Positions 1 to 6,446 of a stretch of DNA of 8,573 bases are shown piece after piece. A program made the position numbers and the translations under genes. The DNA lies in NCBI GenBank assembly GCA_027012915.1, contig JALUYN010000562.1:1-8573 (forward strand), given 5' to 3'. The stretch is from Cellvibrionaceae bacterium. GTDB lineage: Bacteria > Pseudomonadota > Gammaproteobacteria > Pseudomonadales > Cellvibrionaceae. Positions within the stretch are counted from its first letter, which is position 1, and every line of letters starts with the position of its first letter. The notes beneath the pieces are model-generated. The model made no database searches. It was not told where the DNA came from and was given only the letters and a program-made list of their open reading frames with translations.

Positions 1-657
1 TGGACAGAAAATCCCACGCGTATTGAAATCGAGCCGGAGAGCGTGGCTACTGACCGAGTTACCCAGCATATCTATCTGGCTGCGACTGAAGAAAAATACA
101 CCTTGCTCTATAACATTCTGCAACAGGATGACGTGGAGAGCCTGATAGTGTTTGCCAATCGTCGCGACGAGTGTCGTCGCTTGCACGAAAGACTGGAAAG
201 ACACGATTTCAAAGTGGGAATTCTGTCTGGCGAGATTGCTCAGAATAAGCGTGTGAAAACCCTGGAAGGGTTTAAATCAGGTCAGCTGAAGGTTCTGGTA
301 GCAACAGATGTGGCTGGCCGCGGTATTCACATCGATGGCATCAGTCATGTCGTAAACTTTACTCTGCCAGAAGAGCCTGAAGATTATGTTCACCGCATTG
401 GTCGTACCGGTCGTGCCGGAAAGACCGGTACTTCCATCAGCTTTGCCTGCGAAGATGATGCGTTCCGTCTGATGCCGATTCAGGAGCTGTTGGGGCAAGA
501 TTTGAAGTGCGAGCAGCCTCCAGAGGAGCTATTGGTGGAAACCCCCGAGCTGGGGCCAAGACGCCGCAGTGAGTCGCGTGATTCTCGTGGCGGTCAGGGG
601 CGCGGTGGTCAAGGACGAGATCGCCAGGGTCAGAGGCGTGCGCCGAGGCGTCGATAA
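1..657 (+). CDS. rhlB: ATP-dependent RNA helicase RhlB-like, C-terminal part (5' end outside window)
   Basis: The reading frame is open from base 1 to the TAA at 655-657, giving 218 residues; the N-terminal RecA domain with the DEAD motif lies before the window. What remains is the second helicase domain: motif IV (LIVFANRR), motif V ([12 protein letters not shown]), then [12 protein letters not shown], which is motif VI with the arginine fingers. The segment after motif VI ([13 protein letters not shown]) resembles RhlB more than RhlE or SrmB. The last 35 or so residues are Arg/Gly/Gln-rich, a likely RNA-binding tail. RhlB unwinds RNA using ATP in the cytoplasm, and in enterobacteria it works with RNase E in the degradosome. 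A GTG at 43 lies in frame but is not the true start, because family-like sequence continues upstream of it. Family (DEAD-box) is certain; the RhlB assignment is good but rests on recalled similarity. Confidence 0.85.
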   Translation, partial: WTENPTRIEIEPESVATDRVTQHIYLAATEEKYTLLYNILQQDDVESLIVFANRRDECRRLHERLERHDFKVGILSGEIAQNKRVKTLEGFKSGQLKVLVATDVAGRGIHIDGISHVVNFTLPEEPEDYVHRIGRTGRAGKTGTSISFACEDDAFRLMPIQELLGQDLKCEQPPEELLVETPELGPRRRSESRDSRGGQGRGGQGRDRQGQRRAPRRR

Positions 658-668
658 GCACTTTTGTA

Positions 669-691
669 AAAGCCGGGTTCTGCCCGGCTTT
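669..691 (+). terminator. Hairpin terminator after the helicase gene
   Basis: A 9-bp perfect stem (AAAGCCGGG / CCCGGCTTT) closes a 5-base loop (TTCTG), beginning 11 bases after the helicase stop codon. The descending arm ends in TTT and is followed by ACTCTATAT, so the U-tract is weak, but stem strength and position fit an intrinsic terminator. It separates the helicase gene from the response regulator gene. Confidence 0.65.
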
Positions 692-699
692 ACTCTATA

Positions 700-729
700 T
701 AGCTCGGGAAAATCTCCCGGGTTTAGCTA
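700..729. repeat. Second inverted repeat in the helicase/response-regulator gap
   Basis: CGGGA at 705-709 pairs with TCCCG at 715-719 around a 5-base loop. Outside this, TAGCT at 700-704 pairs with AGCTA at 725-729, leaving GGTTT as a one-sided bulge. An alternative outer pairing uses 701-704 with 720-723 and includes G-T wobbles. It could be a second, weaker terminator. The rest of the gap, 730-766, is AT-rich and contains the dyad ATAAAT-ATAA-ATTTAT (737-752), probably in the promoter region of the next gene; I cannot name a convincing -35/-10 pair there. Confidence 0.4.
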
Positions 730-766
730 AACTCTAATAAATATAAATTTATCTCGACGATTACCT

Positions 767-2035
767 ATGAACTCAATTAAAAAAATCCTGGTTGTGGAAG
801 ACAGCCCTATCGTCAGCAAGATTGTGCGCCATGTTCTGAAGAGTGATGACGGCATTGAAGCCGTCTATGCAGCCGATTTTGCACAGACCAAAGTTGCTTA
901 CGCTGCTCACAAGGATGATCTGTTTGCTGCCCTGGTGGACTTGAATCTGCCCGATGCGCCCGATGGCGAGGTGGTGGACTATATGCTCGAACAGCAGGTT
1001 CCGACCATTGTGCTCACCGGGAGCTATGATGATGAACGGCGCGAGCGCTTGCTCTCAAAGGGCATTGTGGATTATGTCATTAAAGAGGGGCGCTACTCTT
1101 ATAATTACGCGGTGAATCTGGTTAACCGTTTGTCCAAAAATCAGGATGTTAAAGTGCTGGTGGTGGATGATTCCGATACCTCCCGTAATCATATCTGTGA
1201 GCTGCTGAAGCGACATCTATTTCAGGTCGTGTCGGCCAATGACGGTATCGACGCGGTTAAGGTGTTGCTCGACAACCCCGACATTAAATTACTGATCACT
1301 GACTACAATATGCCGCGTATGGATGGTTTTGAGTTGGTGCAGAATATTCGTCACAAGTACGAAAAATCAGACCTGGTGATTATCGGATTGTCGTCTGAGG
1401 GTCAGACCAACCTCTCTGCCAAATTTATCAAGAACGGCGCCAATGACTTTCTGCAGAAGCCCTTCAATCAGGAAGAGTTTTATTGTCGGGTGAGTCACAA
1501 TGTCGAGTCCCTTGAGTTGATTGAGCAGATTCGAAATGCTGCCAATCGAGATCATTTAACCAATCTCTACAATCGACGCTATTTCTTTGAGCACGGTGAA
1601 GAGTTCTATGCTCATGCATTGTCCGCGGCGTCCCCGCTAGCGGCGGCAGTGATTGATATTGATTACTTCAAAAATATCAATGACACCCACGGCCACGAAG
1701 CCGGCGATCGGGTATTGACGCAGTTTGGTGAGATTTTGGAGAGTACGCTGGGACGCTTTTTGGTTGCGCGTGCTGGTGGTGAAGAGTTTTTTACACTCTT
1801 GCCTGGGCTGGATAACGAAAAAGCCAGTGCCTATCTTGATAAGGTGCGTTCAATCGTTTCCAGTACGCCCATAGATATCGGCAACGACGAAACGGTCTAT
1901 GTATCATTTAGCGCTGGAGTTACGAATCAGCTCAGCACGTCATTGGATGATCAGTTGAACATTGCCGACGAGCACTTGTATCGGGCGAAAGACGCCGGAC
2001 GCAATCTGGTGATTGGGGATGACTTGGGGAGTTAA
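767..2035 (+). CDS. Response regulator with two receiver domains and a GGDEF domain (predicted diguanylate cyclase)
   Basis: A 422-residue cytoplasmic protein with no membrane segment, of the same domain order as PleD. Receiver 1 (about 5-122) has acidic pair E11/D12, phospho-acceptor D58, T84 and K106. Receiver 2 (about 128-247) has D134/D135, D179, S209 and K231. The GGDEF domain (about 256-418) has the DHLTNLYNRR entry motif, IDIDYFKNIND with metal-binding aspartates, and the active-site loop GGEEF at 337-341. It should condense two GTP into cyclic di-GMP when activated by phosphorylation. The usual product-inhibition RxxD ahead of the loop reads LGRF here, so the I-site looks absent. No partner histidine kinase lies in the window, so the input signal is unknown. 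The ATG at 767 has no clear Shine-Dalgarno (bases before it are CGATTACCT), but the protein begins at the expected place before receiver strand 1. It converges on ppx. Confidence 0.9.
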   Translation: MNSIKKILVVEDSPIVSKIVRHVLKSDDGIEAVYAADFAQTKVAYAAHKDDLFAALVDLNLPDAPDGEVVDYMLEQQVPTIVLTGSYDDERRERLLSKGIVDYVIKEGRYSYNYAVNLVNRLSKNQDVKVLVVDDSDTSRNHICELLKRHLFQVVSANDGIDAVKVLLDNPDIKLLITDYNMPRMDGFELVQNIRHKYEKSDLVIIGLSSEGQTNLSAKFIKNGANDFLQKPFNQEEFYCRVSHNVESLELIEQIRNAANRDHLTNLYNRRYFFEHGEEFYAHALSAASPLAAAVIDIDYFKNINDTHGHEAGDRVLTQFGEILESTLGRFLVARAGGEEFFTLLPGLDNEKASAYLDKVRSIVSSTPIDIGNDETVYVSFSAGVTNQLSTSLDDQLNIADEHLYRAKDAGRNLVIGDDLGS

Positions 2036-2040
2036 TCCCC
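2026..2040. terminator. Small hairpin over the response-regulator stop codon
   Basis: GGGGA at 2026-2030 pairs with TCCCC at 2036-2040, with GTTAA as the loop; the loop contains the TAA stop. Only TGTTGCC follows, so there is no U-tract. It may contribute to 3'-end formation together with the larger inverted repeat next to it, but as a stand-alone terminator it is weak. Confidence 0.3.
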
Positions 2041-2042
2041 TG

Positions 2043-2085
2043 TTGCCTAAGGATCCTCTGATCAGATTGTTTGCCCGTTAGGCAA
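2043..2085. repeat. Inverted repeat between convergent genes, possible bidirectional terminator
   Basis: TTGCCTAA at 2043-2050 is the exact reverse complement of TTAGGCAA at 2078-2085, with 27 bases between. The interior holds a GGATCC palindrome (2051-2056) and a 10-base palindrome TCTGATCAGA (2057-2066). A competing hairpin, TTTGCC (2070-2075) with GGCAAA (2081-2086) and loop CGTTA, includes the ppx stop codon. The position between two converging genes fits a role in ending both transcripts, though no long T-run is present on either strand. Confidence 0.4.
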
Positions 2086-3580
2086 ATTCAAACTCAATAT
2101 CCAAATTGACCTTCTGAAAGCGCTGTTGCTCTTTTTCGAGATCAGCGCTGAACAGTTCGGCACCACCACGCCATTCTTCGCCGAATCTCAGACGGATGCT
2201 CTTCTTTTCAAAGCTGCAGGCGAAGGGCAGCAGATCCCCTTCCTGGCGAAAGCGATTCAGCAGAATAGCAAGGCGAAAGATCAGAACTACTCTAAAAATG
2301 TCCTTGTCTCTATAGCTCGCCAGATCAGGAAGTTGGTCCAGTTTCAATGCCTTGCGCTGCGACAGTAATATATAGGCGAGAACTTCCTGCTGTTCCTGGT
2401 TGAAGCCGGCCAGTGATGCATTGTTAACAATGTACTGCGCATGTTGGTTGGCTTTTTGATAATTCAGATGGTGGCCAATTTCGTGCAGCTGGCAGGCCCA
2501 GCGCAACAAATTGCGGTGCGCCGGGTTGTCCAGTTTCCACGTGCCTTCAGCTTCGTCGAACATATAGAGAGCGTCTTTTTCGACGCGAAAGGCCTGTTCA
2601 ATGTCAGCATTAAAGCGTTTGCCAAGTTGGCTGACGCTGAAATCGCGTACGTCGGTCAGATGTATACGGTCCTCTACCTCGGCGACAAGGCCTTCGCGCA
2701 GGGCGTGGTCGCAGTAACGCATGGTGTCGATTTCCATAACCTCGAATACAGCGATCAATACCGCCAGGCCGCCGCAAATAACCCCATAGCGATCTTCATT
2801 GACACCCGGCAGGGATATCTCGGATATATTTTCTGCCGCCAGCAGTCGGTCTTTGATGCTGTTGAGCATCTTCAGGGTAATCACACCATCAGGATCAATA
2901 TTCTCACTGACAAAGCCCGAAATGGCTTTGATAGTGCCCGATGTGCCGAGCACGTGCTTCCAGCCGCTTTTGCGATAGCGCTTGCGAATAGGGGCGACCT
3001 GTTGTTCGGCGAAGATGATGGCTTTGCGGAACGCTGCTTCGGAAATATCACCGCTGGCGAAGTAGTGCTCCGAGAGGCTGACGCAGCCGACATCGCAGCT
3101 GTGTAACTGTTGCGGTATATGGTCTTTACCGATGATCATCTCAGTGCTACCGCCGCCGATATCTACGATCAGATGATTATCACTGAGGACGTTATTGTGG
3201 CTCACCCCTTGAAAGATCAGTCGCGCCTCTTCGATGCCGGACATGATTTCGATGGGGTATGGCAGAAACTTTCTCGCTGGCTTGGTCAGTTCGCCAATAT
3301 TCTTGGCTTTGCGAAAGGTGTAGGTGCCGACGATTCGCACCAAATCCGGACGAAACTGTTTGAGAATATCGGCAAACACCTGGAGTGTTTCCAGGGCATA
3401 CTCAATGGATTCCGGGGTCAGACGATTGTTGCTTTGTAAACCTTTGGCCAGAGCCACCTGGCGTTTTTCGCGGTGAAAGACTTTTAGGCCGTGGTCGGAG
3501 CTTTCGGCCAGCAGCATGTGAAAACTGTTGGAGCCGAGGTCAATAGCGGCAATGCGCTTGCTGGGAGATTCGGATGTCAC
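2078..3580 (-). CDS. ppx: Exopolyphosphatase / Ppx-GppA family phosphatase
   Basis: A 500-residue protein, full length for the long gammaproteobacterial form. It carries both actin-like phosphate-binding loops, AAIDLGSNSFHM (11-22) and IVDIGGGSTEMI (138-149), with the catalytic-glutamate stretch SGIEEARLIFQGV at 114-126. The C-terminal HD-like helical domain is present (LHEIGHHLNYQKANQH at 365-380, GFNQEQQ at 392-398), as in E. coli PPX. The family removes terminal phosphate from long-chain polyphosphate; GppA relatives also hydrolyse pppGpp. The upstream ppk gene favours exopolyphosphatase. The start is GTG at 3578-3580, preceded by purine-rich AGAGAG; no in-frame ATG lies between it and the upstream stop at 3602-3604, and the first internal Met (residue 22) would remove the first phosphate loop. 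It lies 95 bases downstream of ppk on the same strand, and no strong terminator separates them, so co-transcription is plausible. Confidence 0.93.
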   Translation of the reverse strand: MTSESPSKRIAAIDLGSNSFHMLLAESSDHGLKVFHREKRQVALAKGLQSNNRLTPESIEYALETLQVFADILKQFRPDLVRIVGTYTFRKAKNIGELTKPARKFLPYPIEIMSGIEEARLIFQGVSHNNVLSDNHLIVDIGGGSTEMIIGKDHIPQQLHSCDVGCVSLSEHYFASGDISEAAFRKAIIFAEQQVAPIRKRYRKSGWKHVLGTSGTIKAISGFVSENIDPDGVITLKMLNSIKDRLLAAENISEISLPGVNEDRYGVICGGLAVLIAVFEVMEIDTMRYCDHALREGLVAEVEDRIHLTDVRDFSVSQLGKRFNADIEQAFRVEKDALYMFDEAEGTWKLDNPAHRNLLRWACQLHEIGHHLNYQKANQHAQYIVNNASLAGFNQEQQEVLAYILLSQRKALKLDQLPDLASYRDKDIFRVVLIFRLAILLNRFRQEGDLLPFACSFEKKSIRLRFGEEWRGGAELFSADLEKEQQRFQKVNLDIEFEFA

Positions 3581-3601
3581 GTCGTGCTCTCTGTAATGAG
3601 C

Positions 3602-3621
3602 TTAATATCAGCTAATATCAG
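3602..3621. repeat. Tandem 10-bp direct repeat in the ppk-ppx gap
   Basis: On the plus strand, TTAATATCAG (3602-3611) is followed immediately by CTAATATCAG (3612-3621): two 10-base units differing at one base, in phase with one helical turn. It sits 22-41 bases before the ppx GTG start on the minus strand, in the ppx leader or promoter zone. It could be a protein-binding site or chance in an AT-rich spot. The rest of this 95-base gap holds only a 4-bp stem GCCG-GTTG-CGGC (3664-3675) right after the ppk stop, too weak to be called a terminator. Confidence 0.35.
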
Positions 3622-3675
3622 AACACAGATGCACCTCATTGTATATTGATGCTTGTCAGAAACGCCGGTTGCGGC

Positions 3676-5775
3676 CTAGTCCGCATCTTCCAGATTTTCT
3701 TCCAGTCCCTGCAGGTAGTTGTGGATAGCGATCTGCGCTCGGACTTTCTTGCCGCTGTGATCCACGTAGTGGTTACTTTGGTTGGCATCAATGATGCGAG
3801 CTTTGACGTTGTCGCTGATGTGAATATCGAGCACGTCAATAATCTGCTGTTTCAGCTGCGCGTCGTAAATCGGCGTCCCAACTTCTACACGGCGGTCGAT
3901 GTTGCGGCTCATCCAGTCGCCGGAAGTAATAAACACTTGCGGGTCGCCATCGTTACCGAATACCAGCACCCGGGCATGTTCCAAAAAGCGATCAACAATG
4001 CTGGTGAATTGCATGCCTTTGGTGCTGTTCGCGAGATTTGGAGTGAGAGAGGTCATGCCGCGAATAACCAGTTTAATGTCGACGCCGGCGAGGTTAGCTT
4101 CACAGAGTTTTTCACTCAACTGCTTGTCCACCAGATTGTTGACCTTAATTTTCATTGATGCAGGGCGCCCGGCTTTAGCCAGTTCGATCTCGCGGTCGAT
4201 CAGTTCGTTAAAGCGACTACGGCTGTTTATCGGCGATAGAATCAAGTGTTTGAGCTTCGGGTGGCGATAGCTGTACTTTATGAACTGAAATACCTGAGCG
4301 ACTTCCGACGTAATTTCGTCGTGCGCGGTGTAGAGACTGTAGTCAGTGTAGATCTTGGCGTTGCGCTCGTGGAAGTTACCAGTGCCAATATGGGCGTAGC
4401 GCTTGATGCCACGGCCTTCTTTGCGAGTGATCAGACACAGCTTGGAATGGATCTTCAGCGATGGAATGCCGAACTCTACCTGAATGCCGAGGGTCTGTAG
4501 TTCGCGCGAGACCTTGACGTTATTTTGTTCATCAAAGCGCGCGTGCAGTTCGACTACCACCGTGACTTTCTTGCCGTTGCGCGCGGCGTCGGCCAGGGCG
4601 CCCAGTACTTTGGAGTTACTCGCTACCCGGTAGATATTGATACAAATTTCGGTCACTTTGGGGTCGAACGAGGCCTGGCGCAGAAGTTCGGTAAAGTGAT
4701 TGAACGAGTGGTAGGGGTAATACAGTAGAATGTCCCGTTCGGCGATGGCGTCGAAGGCGCTGTCGTGACGGTCAAAGGCGCTGGATGCGATGATTGGCAG
4801 CTTGTTGAATTCCAGTGAGTGGTGACCCACATTGGGGAAACCAATAAAGTCTCGGAAGTTGCGGGTAGGGCCGCTGGGATTCAGCGAGTCGTAGCTTGTG
4901 AAGTGCAGTCGGTGCTTCAGGAACTTCACCATACCTTCCGGCATTTCCTCATCGTATACCAGGCGCACAGGTTCTGCAGACAGTCGTTTCTTCAGGCCGG
5001 ACGACATTTTGGCCAACAGGCTTTCATCGATCTCGTTACTAAGGTCCAGTTCAGCATCCCGCGTCATTTTAAAGGAATAGGCGCTGATACTGTCGTACTC
5101 GAAAGCGACCTTGAAAATGTCGTTGAGCGAGTGTTTCAGAGCGTCTTCAAGGAGCAAAAACTGCTTTACGGTGCTGTCTTCTTTCTTGGGCAGCAGAATA
5201 AAGCGGTCGGTATCCTGAGCGGGAACTTGCACTACGGCGAAGGTGGTTCTTGCGCCTCGCGTCATGGCCACGGCCAAATAGAATTCGTCGTCGCTGAGAC
5301 TGGCTTCCAAGTCCAGTGAGTCATGGGCAATGATGGGCGAAATGTAGGGGCGAATGTTATCGACGTAGTAGTCGTCCAACCACTCCTTCTGAGCCACGTC
5401 GAGCTGGGTGTGGCTGGTCAGCAGTTCGATATGTTTGGCCTTCAGTTCTTTCTTGATGCGCTTGTAGATTTGGTCGAACTTTTTGTTGAGTTTGTTGACC
5501 TTGTCCTGAATGTCGGTCAGCAGCAGTTCGTTGCTGGTATCCGGTGCATCGGAGTTGCTTAGCATCATCTGGCGTCGCACATCGGCGACCCGAACGCGAA
5601 AAAACTCGTCCATATTACTGGAAAAAATGCCAAGGAAGCGCATGCGCTCTATCAACGGCGTGATGGGGTCTTCTGCCTCTTGCAGGACTCTGGCATTAAA
5701 GGACAGCCAGCTGAGTTCACGGGGGATGAAAACCGGCTCCGGTTGAGCCGTTGTGTTACCGGATTGTTTGGTCAT
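3676..5775 (-). CDS. ppk1: Polyphosphate kinase 1
   Basis: A 699-residue protein, normal length for PPK1. It reversibly transfers the gamma-phosphate of ATP onto a growing inorganic polyphosphate chain. Domains in order: N-terminal helical domain (about 15-120, starting with the typical PRELSWLSFNARVLQEAED), middle domain (about 125-320), and two phospholipase-D-like C-terminal domains (about 335-505 and 506-690). The catalytic histidines are visible as H443 in KIHSKLCLI, the expected autophosphorylated residue equivalent to E. coli H435, and H462 in RYAHIGTGNFHE, equivalent to H454. YRVASNSKV (382-390) and ELHARFDEQNN (409-419) are further conserved C1-domain motifs. The ATG at 5773-5775 has only a weak GAG as ribosome-binding site. 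The stop is TAG. The upstream gap carries a Pho-box-like element with a suitably placed -10, suggesting induction by phosphate starvation. ppx follows on the same strand. Confidence 0.97.
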   Translation of the reverse strand: MTKQSGNTTAQPEPVFIPRELSWLSFNARVLQEAEDPITPLIERMRFLGIFSSNMDEFFRVRVADVRRQMMLSNSDAPDTSNELLLTDIQDKVNKLNKKFDQIYKRIKKELKAKHIELLTSHTQLDVAQKEWLDDYYVDNIRPYISPIIAHDSLDLEASLSDDEFYLAVAMTRGARTTFAVVQVPAQDTDRFILLPKKEDSTVKQFLLLEDALKHSLNDIFKVAFEYDSISAYSFKMTRDAELDLSNEIDESLLAKMSSGLKKRLSAEPVRLVYDEEMPEGMVKFLKHRLHFTSYDSLNPSGPTRNFRDFIGFPNVGHHSLEFNKLPIIASSAFDRHDSAFDAIAERDILLYYPYHSFNHFTELLRQASFDPKVTEICINIYRVASNSKVLGALADAARNGKKVTVVVELHARFDEQNNVKVSRELQTLGIQVEFGIPSLKIHSKLCLITRKEGRGIKRYAHIGTGNFHERNAKIYTDYSLYTAHDEITSEVAQVFQFIKYSYRHPKLKHLILSPINSRSRFNELIDREIELAKAGRPASMKIKVNNLVDKQLSEKLCEANLAGVDIKLVIRGMTSLTPNLANSTKGMQFTSIVDRFLEHARVLVFGNDGDPQVFITSGDWMSRNIDRRVEVGTPIYDAQLKQQIIDVLDIHISDNVKARIIDANQSNHYVDHSGKKVRAQIAIHNYLQGLEENLEDAD

Positions 5776-5820
5776 TTAGGTGCTCGGGAGGAATACTGCA
5801 GAATCAGTTTTTCGGAAGTT

Positions 5821-5839
5821 TAGCACTATATAAGTGCTA
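5821..5839. promoter_or_regulatory. Perfect 7-bp dyad overlapping the candidate ppk -10, possible operator
   Basis: TAGCACT (5821-5827) and AGTGCTA (5833-5839) are exact reverse complements separated by ATATA. The centre is 55 bases upstream of the ppk start and about 138 upstream of nrdR. The candidate -10 of the ppk promoter (TATAGT on the minus strand, 5830 down to 5825) falls inside it, a layout typical of repressor operators. The CAC-AT-rich-GTG pattern recalls an NrdR box, but it is one base shorter than the form I remember and lacks the usual second copy. The binding protein is unknown. Confidence 0.45.
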
Positions 5840-5840
5840 T

Positions 5841-5858
5841 ATGACGCTTTTGTTACGG
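5841..5858 (-). promoter_or_regulatory. Pho-box-like element of the ppk promoter
   Basis: Read on the minus strand, 5858 to 5841 is CCGTAAC-AAAA-GCGTCAT: two 7-base half-sites separated by an AT spacer of four, the architecture of a PhoB site (CTGTCAT repeated with an 11-base period). Matches to the consensus half-sites are 4/7 and 5/7, so it is imperfect. TATAGT (5830-5825) begins 10 bases after the element, the spacing expected for PhoB-activated promoters, and would give a leader of roughly 40-45 bases before the ppk ATG. PhoB control of ppk is known in other Gammaproteobacteria; here it is inference. Confidence 0.45.
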
Positions 5859-5967
5859 GTGTGTGCTGTTCCTGGATGGCGCAGGGCTATGAGCATTCGG
5901 TGGGGGTGTGGTCTACAAATTGTGTTAATATCCCGCAAATTTTCGTCTCAAAAGGCAAAACACCCTC

Positions 5968-6435
5968 ATGCATTGTCCATTCTGTAGTGCTGACGATACC
6001 AAAGTTATTGATTCTCGTCTGGTAGCCGAAGGCGGCCAGGTGCGCCGTCGGCGCGAGTGTCTGTCCTGTCATGAGCGCTTCACCACCTACGAAATCGCCG
6101 AGTTGTTGTTGCCTCGAGTGATCAAAGAAGATGGTAGTCGCGAACCGTTCGATGAGGAAAAGCTGCGAGCGGGTTTCTTGCGAGCTCTGGAGAAGCGGCC
6201 AGTCAGTATTGAGAAAATTGAAAAGGCCATCAGTCAGGTGAAGCACTACCTACAGGCCACGGGCGAGCGAGAAGTTGGGGCGCGAGTTATTGGTGAGGCG
6301 GTGATGGAGCAATTGCGCTCGCTCGATGAGGTCGCCTATGTGCGTTTCGCTTCCGTTTACCGTCGCTTTCAGGATTTGAACGAATTCCGTGAAGAGATTG
6401 ATCGGTTGGAAAAAGAGCCGGATCACGAAGCCTGA
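5968..6435 (+). CDS. nrdR: Transcriptional repressor NrdR
   Basis: A 155-residue protein of standard length. The N-terminal zinc ribbon has C3-P-F-C6 and C31-L-S-C34, with the basic DNA-reading stretch VRRRREC between. The ATP-cone domain (about 49-139) begins with [21 protein letters not shown] and contains the [13 protein letters not shown] motif. NrdR senses ATP/dATP and represses ribonucleotide reductase operons at paired NrdR boxes. The ATG at 5968 gives the canonical MHCPFC start; AAAGG at 5951-5955 is a somewhat distant ribosome-binding site. The stop lies 11 bases before the ribD ATG, so translation may be coupled, and nrdR-rib linkage is common in Proteobacteria. The 192-base gap upstream (5776-5967) is shared with ppk. 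Its nrdR-proximal part holds a weak TAATAT -10 candidate (5926-5931) without a good -35, and CAAATT repeated 20 bases apart (5916 and 5936). Confidence 0.97.
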   Translation: MHCPFCSADDTKVIDSRLVAEGGQVRRRRECLSCHERFTTYEIAELLLPRVIKEDGSREPFDEEKLRAGFLRALEKRPVSIEKIEKAISQVKHYLQATGEREVGARVIGEAVMEQLRSLDEVAYVRFASVYRRFQDLNEFREEIDRLEKEPDHEA

Positions 6436-6446
6436 GGCGTGTGTTG

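Noticed and set aside
2441..3106. Open frame of 221 codons on the plus strand opposite ppx
   Set aside because: It lies wholly antisense to a clearly conserved ppx reading frame, has no recognisable domain and is best explained as a shadow of ppx codon usage.
4819..5319. Open frame of 166 codons on the plus strand opposite ppk, with several others nearby
   Set aside because: These are antisense to a full-length ppk1 with intact catalytic motifs; no domain or ribosome-binding site supports them.
5821..5839. Bona fide NrdR box
   Set aside because: The dyad has an odd 5-base centre, one base short of the usual spacing, and no second box about 31 bases away; kept only as an unidentified operator candidate.
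5751..6025. Small plus-strand open frames in the ppk-nrdR gap
   Set aside because: They overlap the ppk start or nrdR start, lack good ribosome-binding sites and give low-complexity, unfamiliar sequence; the gap is better explained as regulatory.
5887..6246. Minus-strand open frame of 119 codons overlapping the nrdR start
   Set aside because: It runs through the zinc-ribbon coding region of nrdR on the opposite strand and resembles no protein that I recognise.
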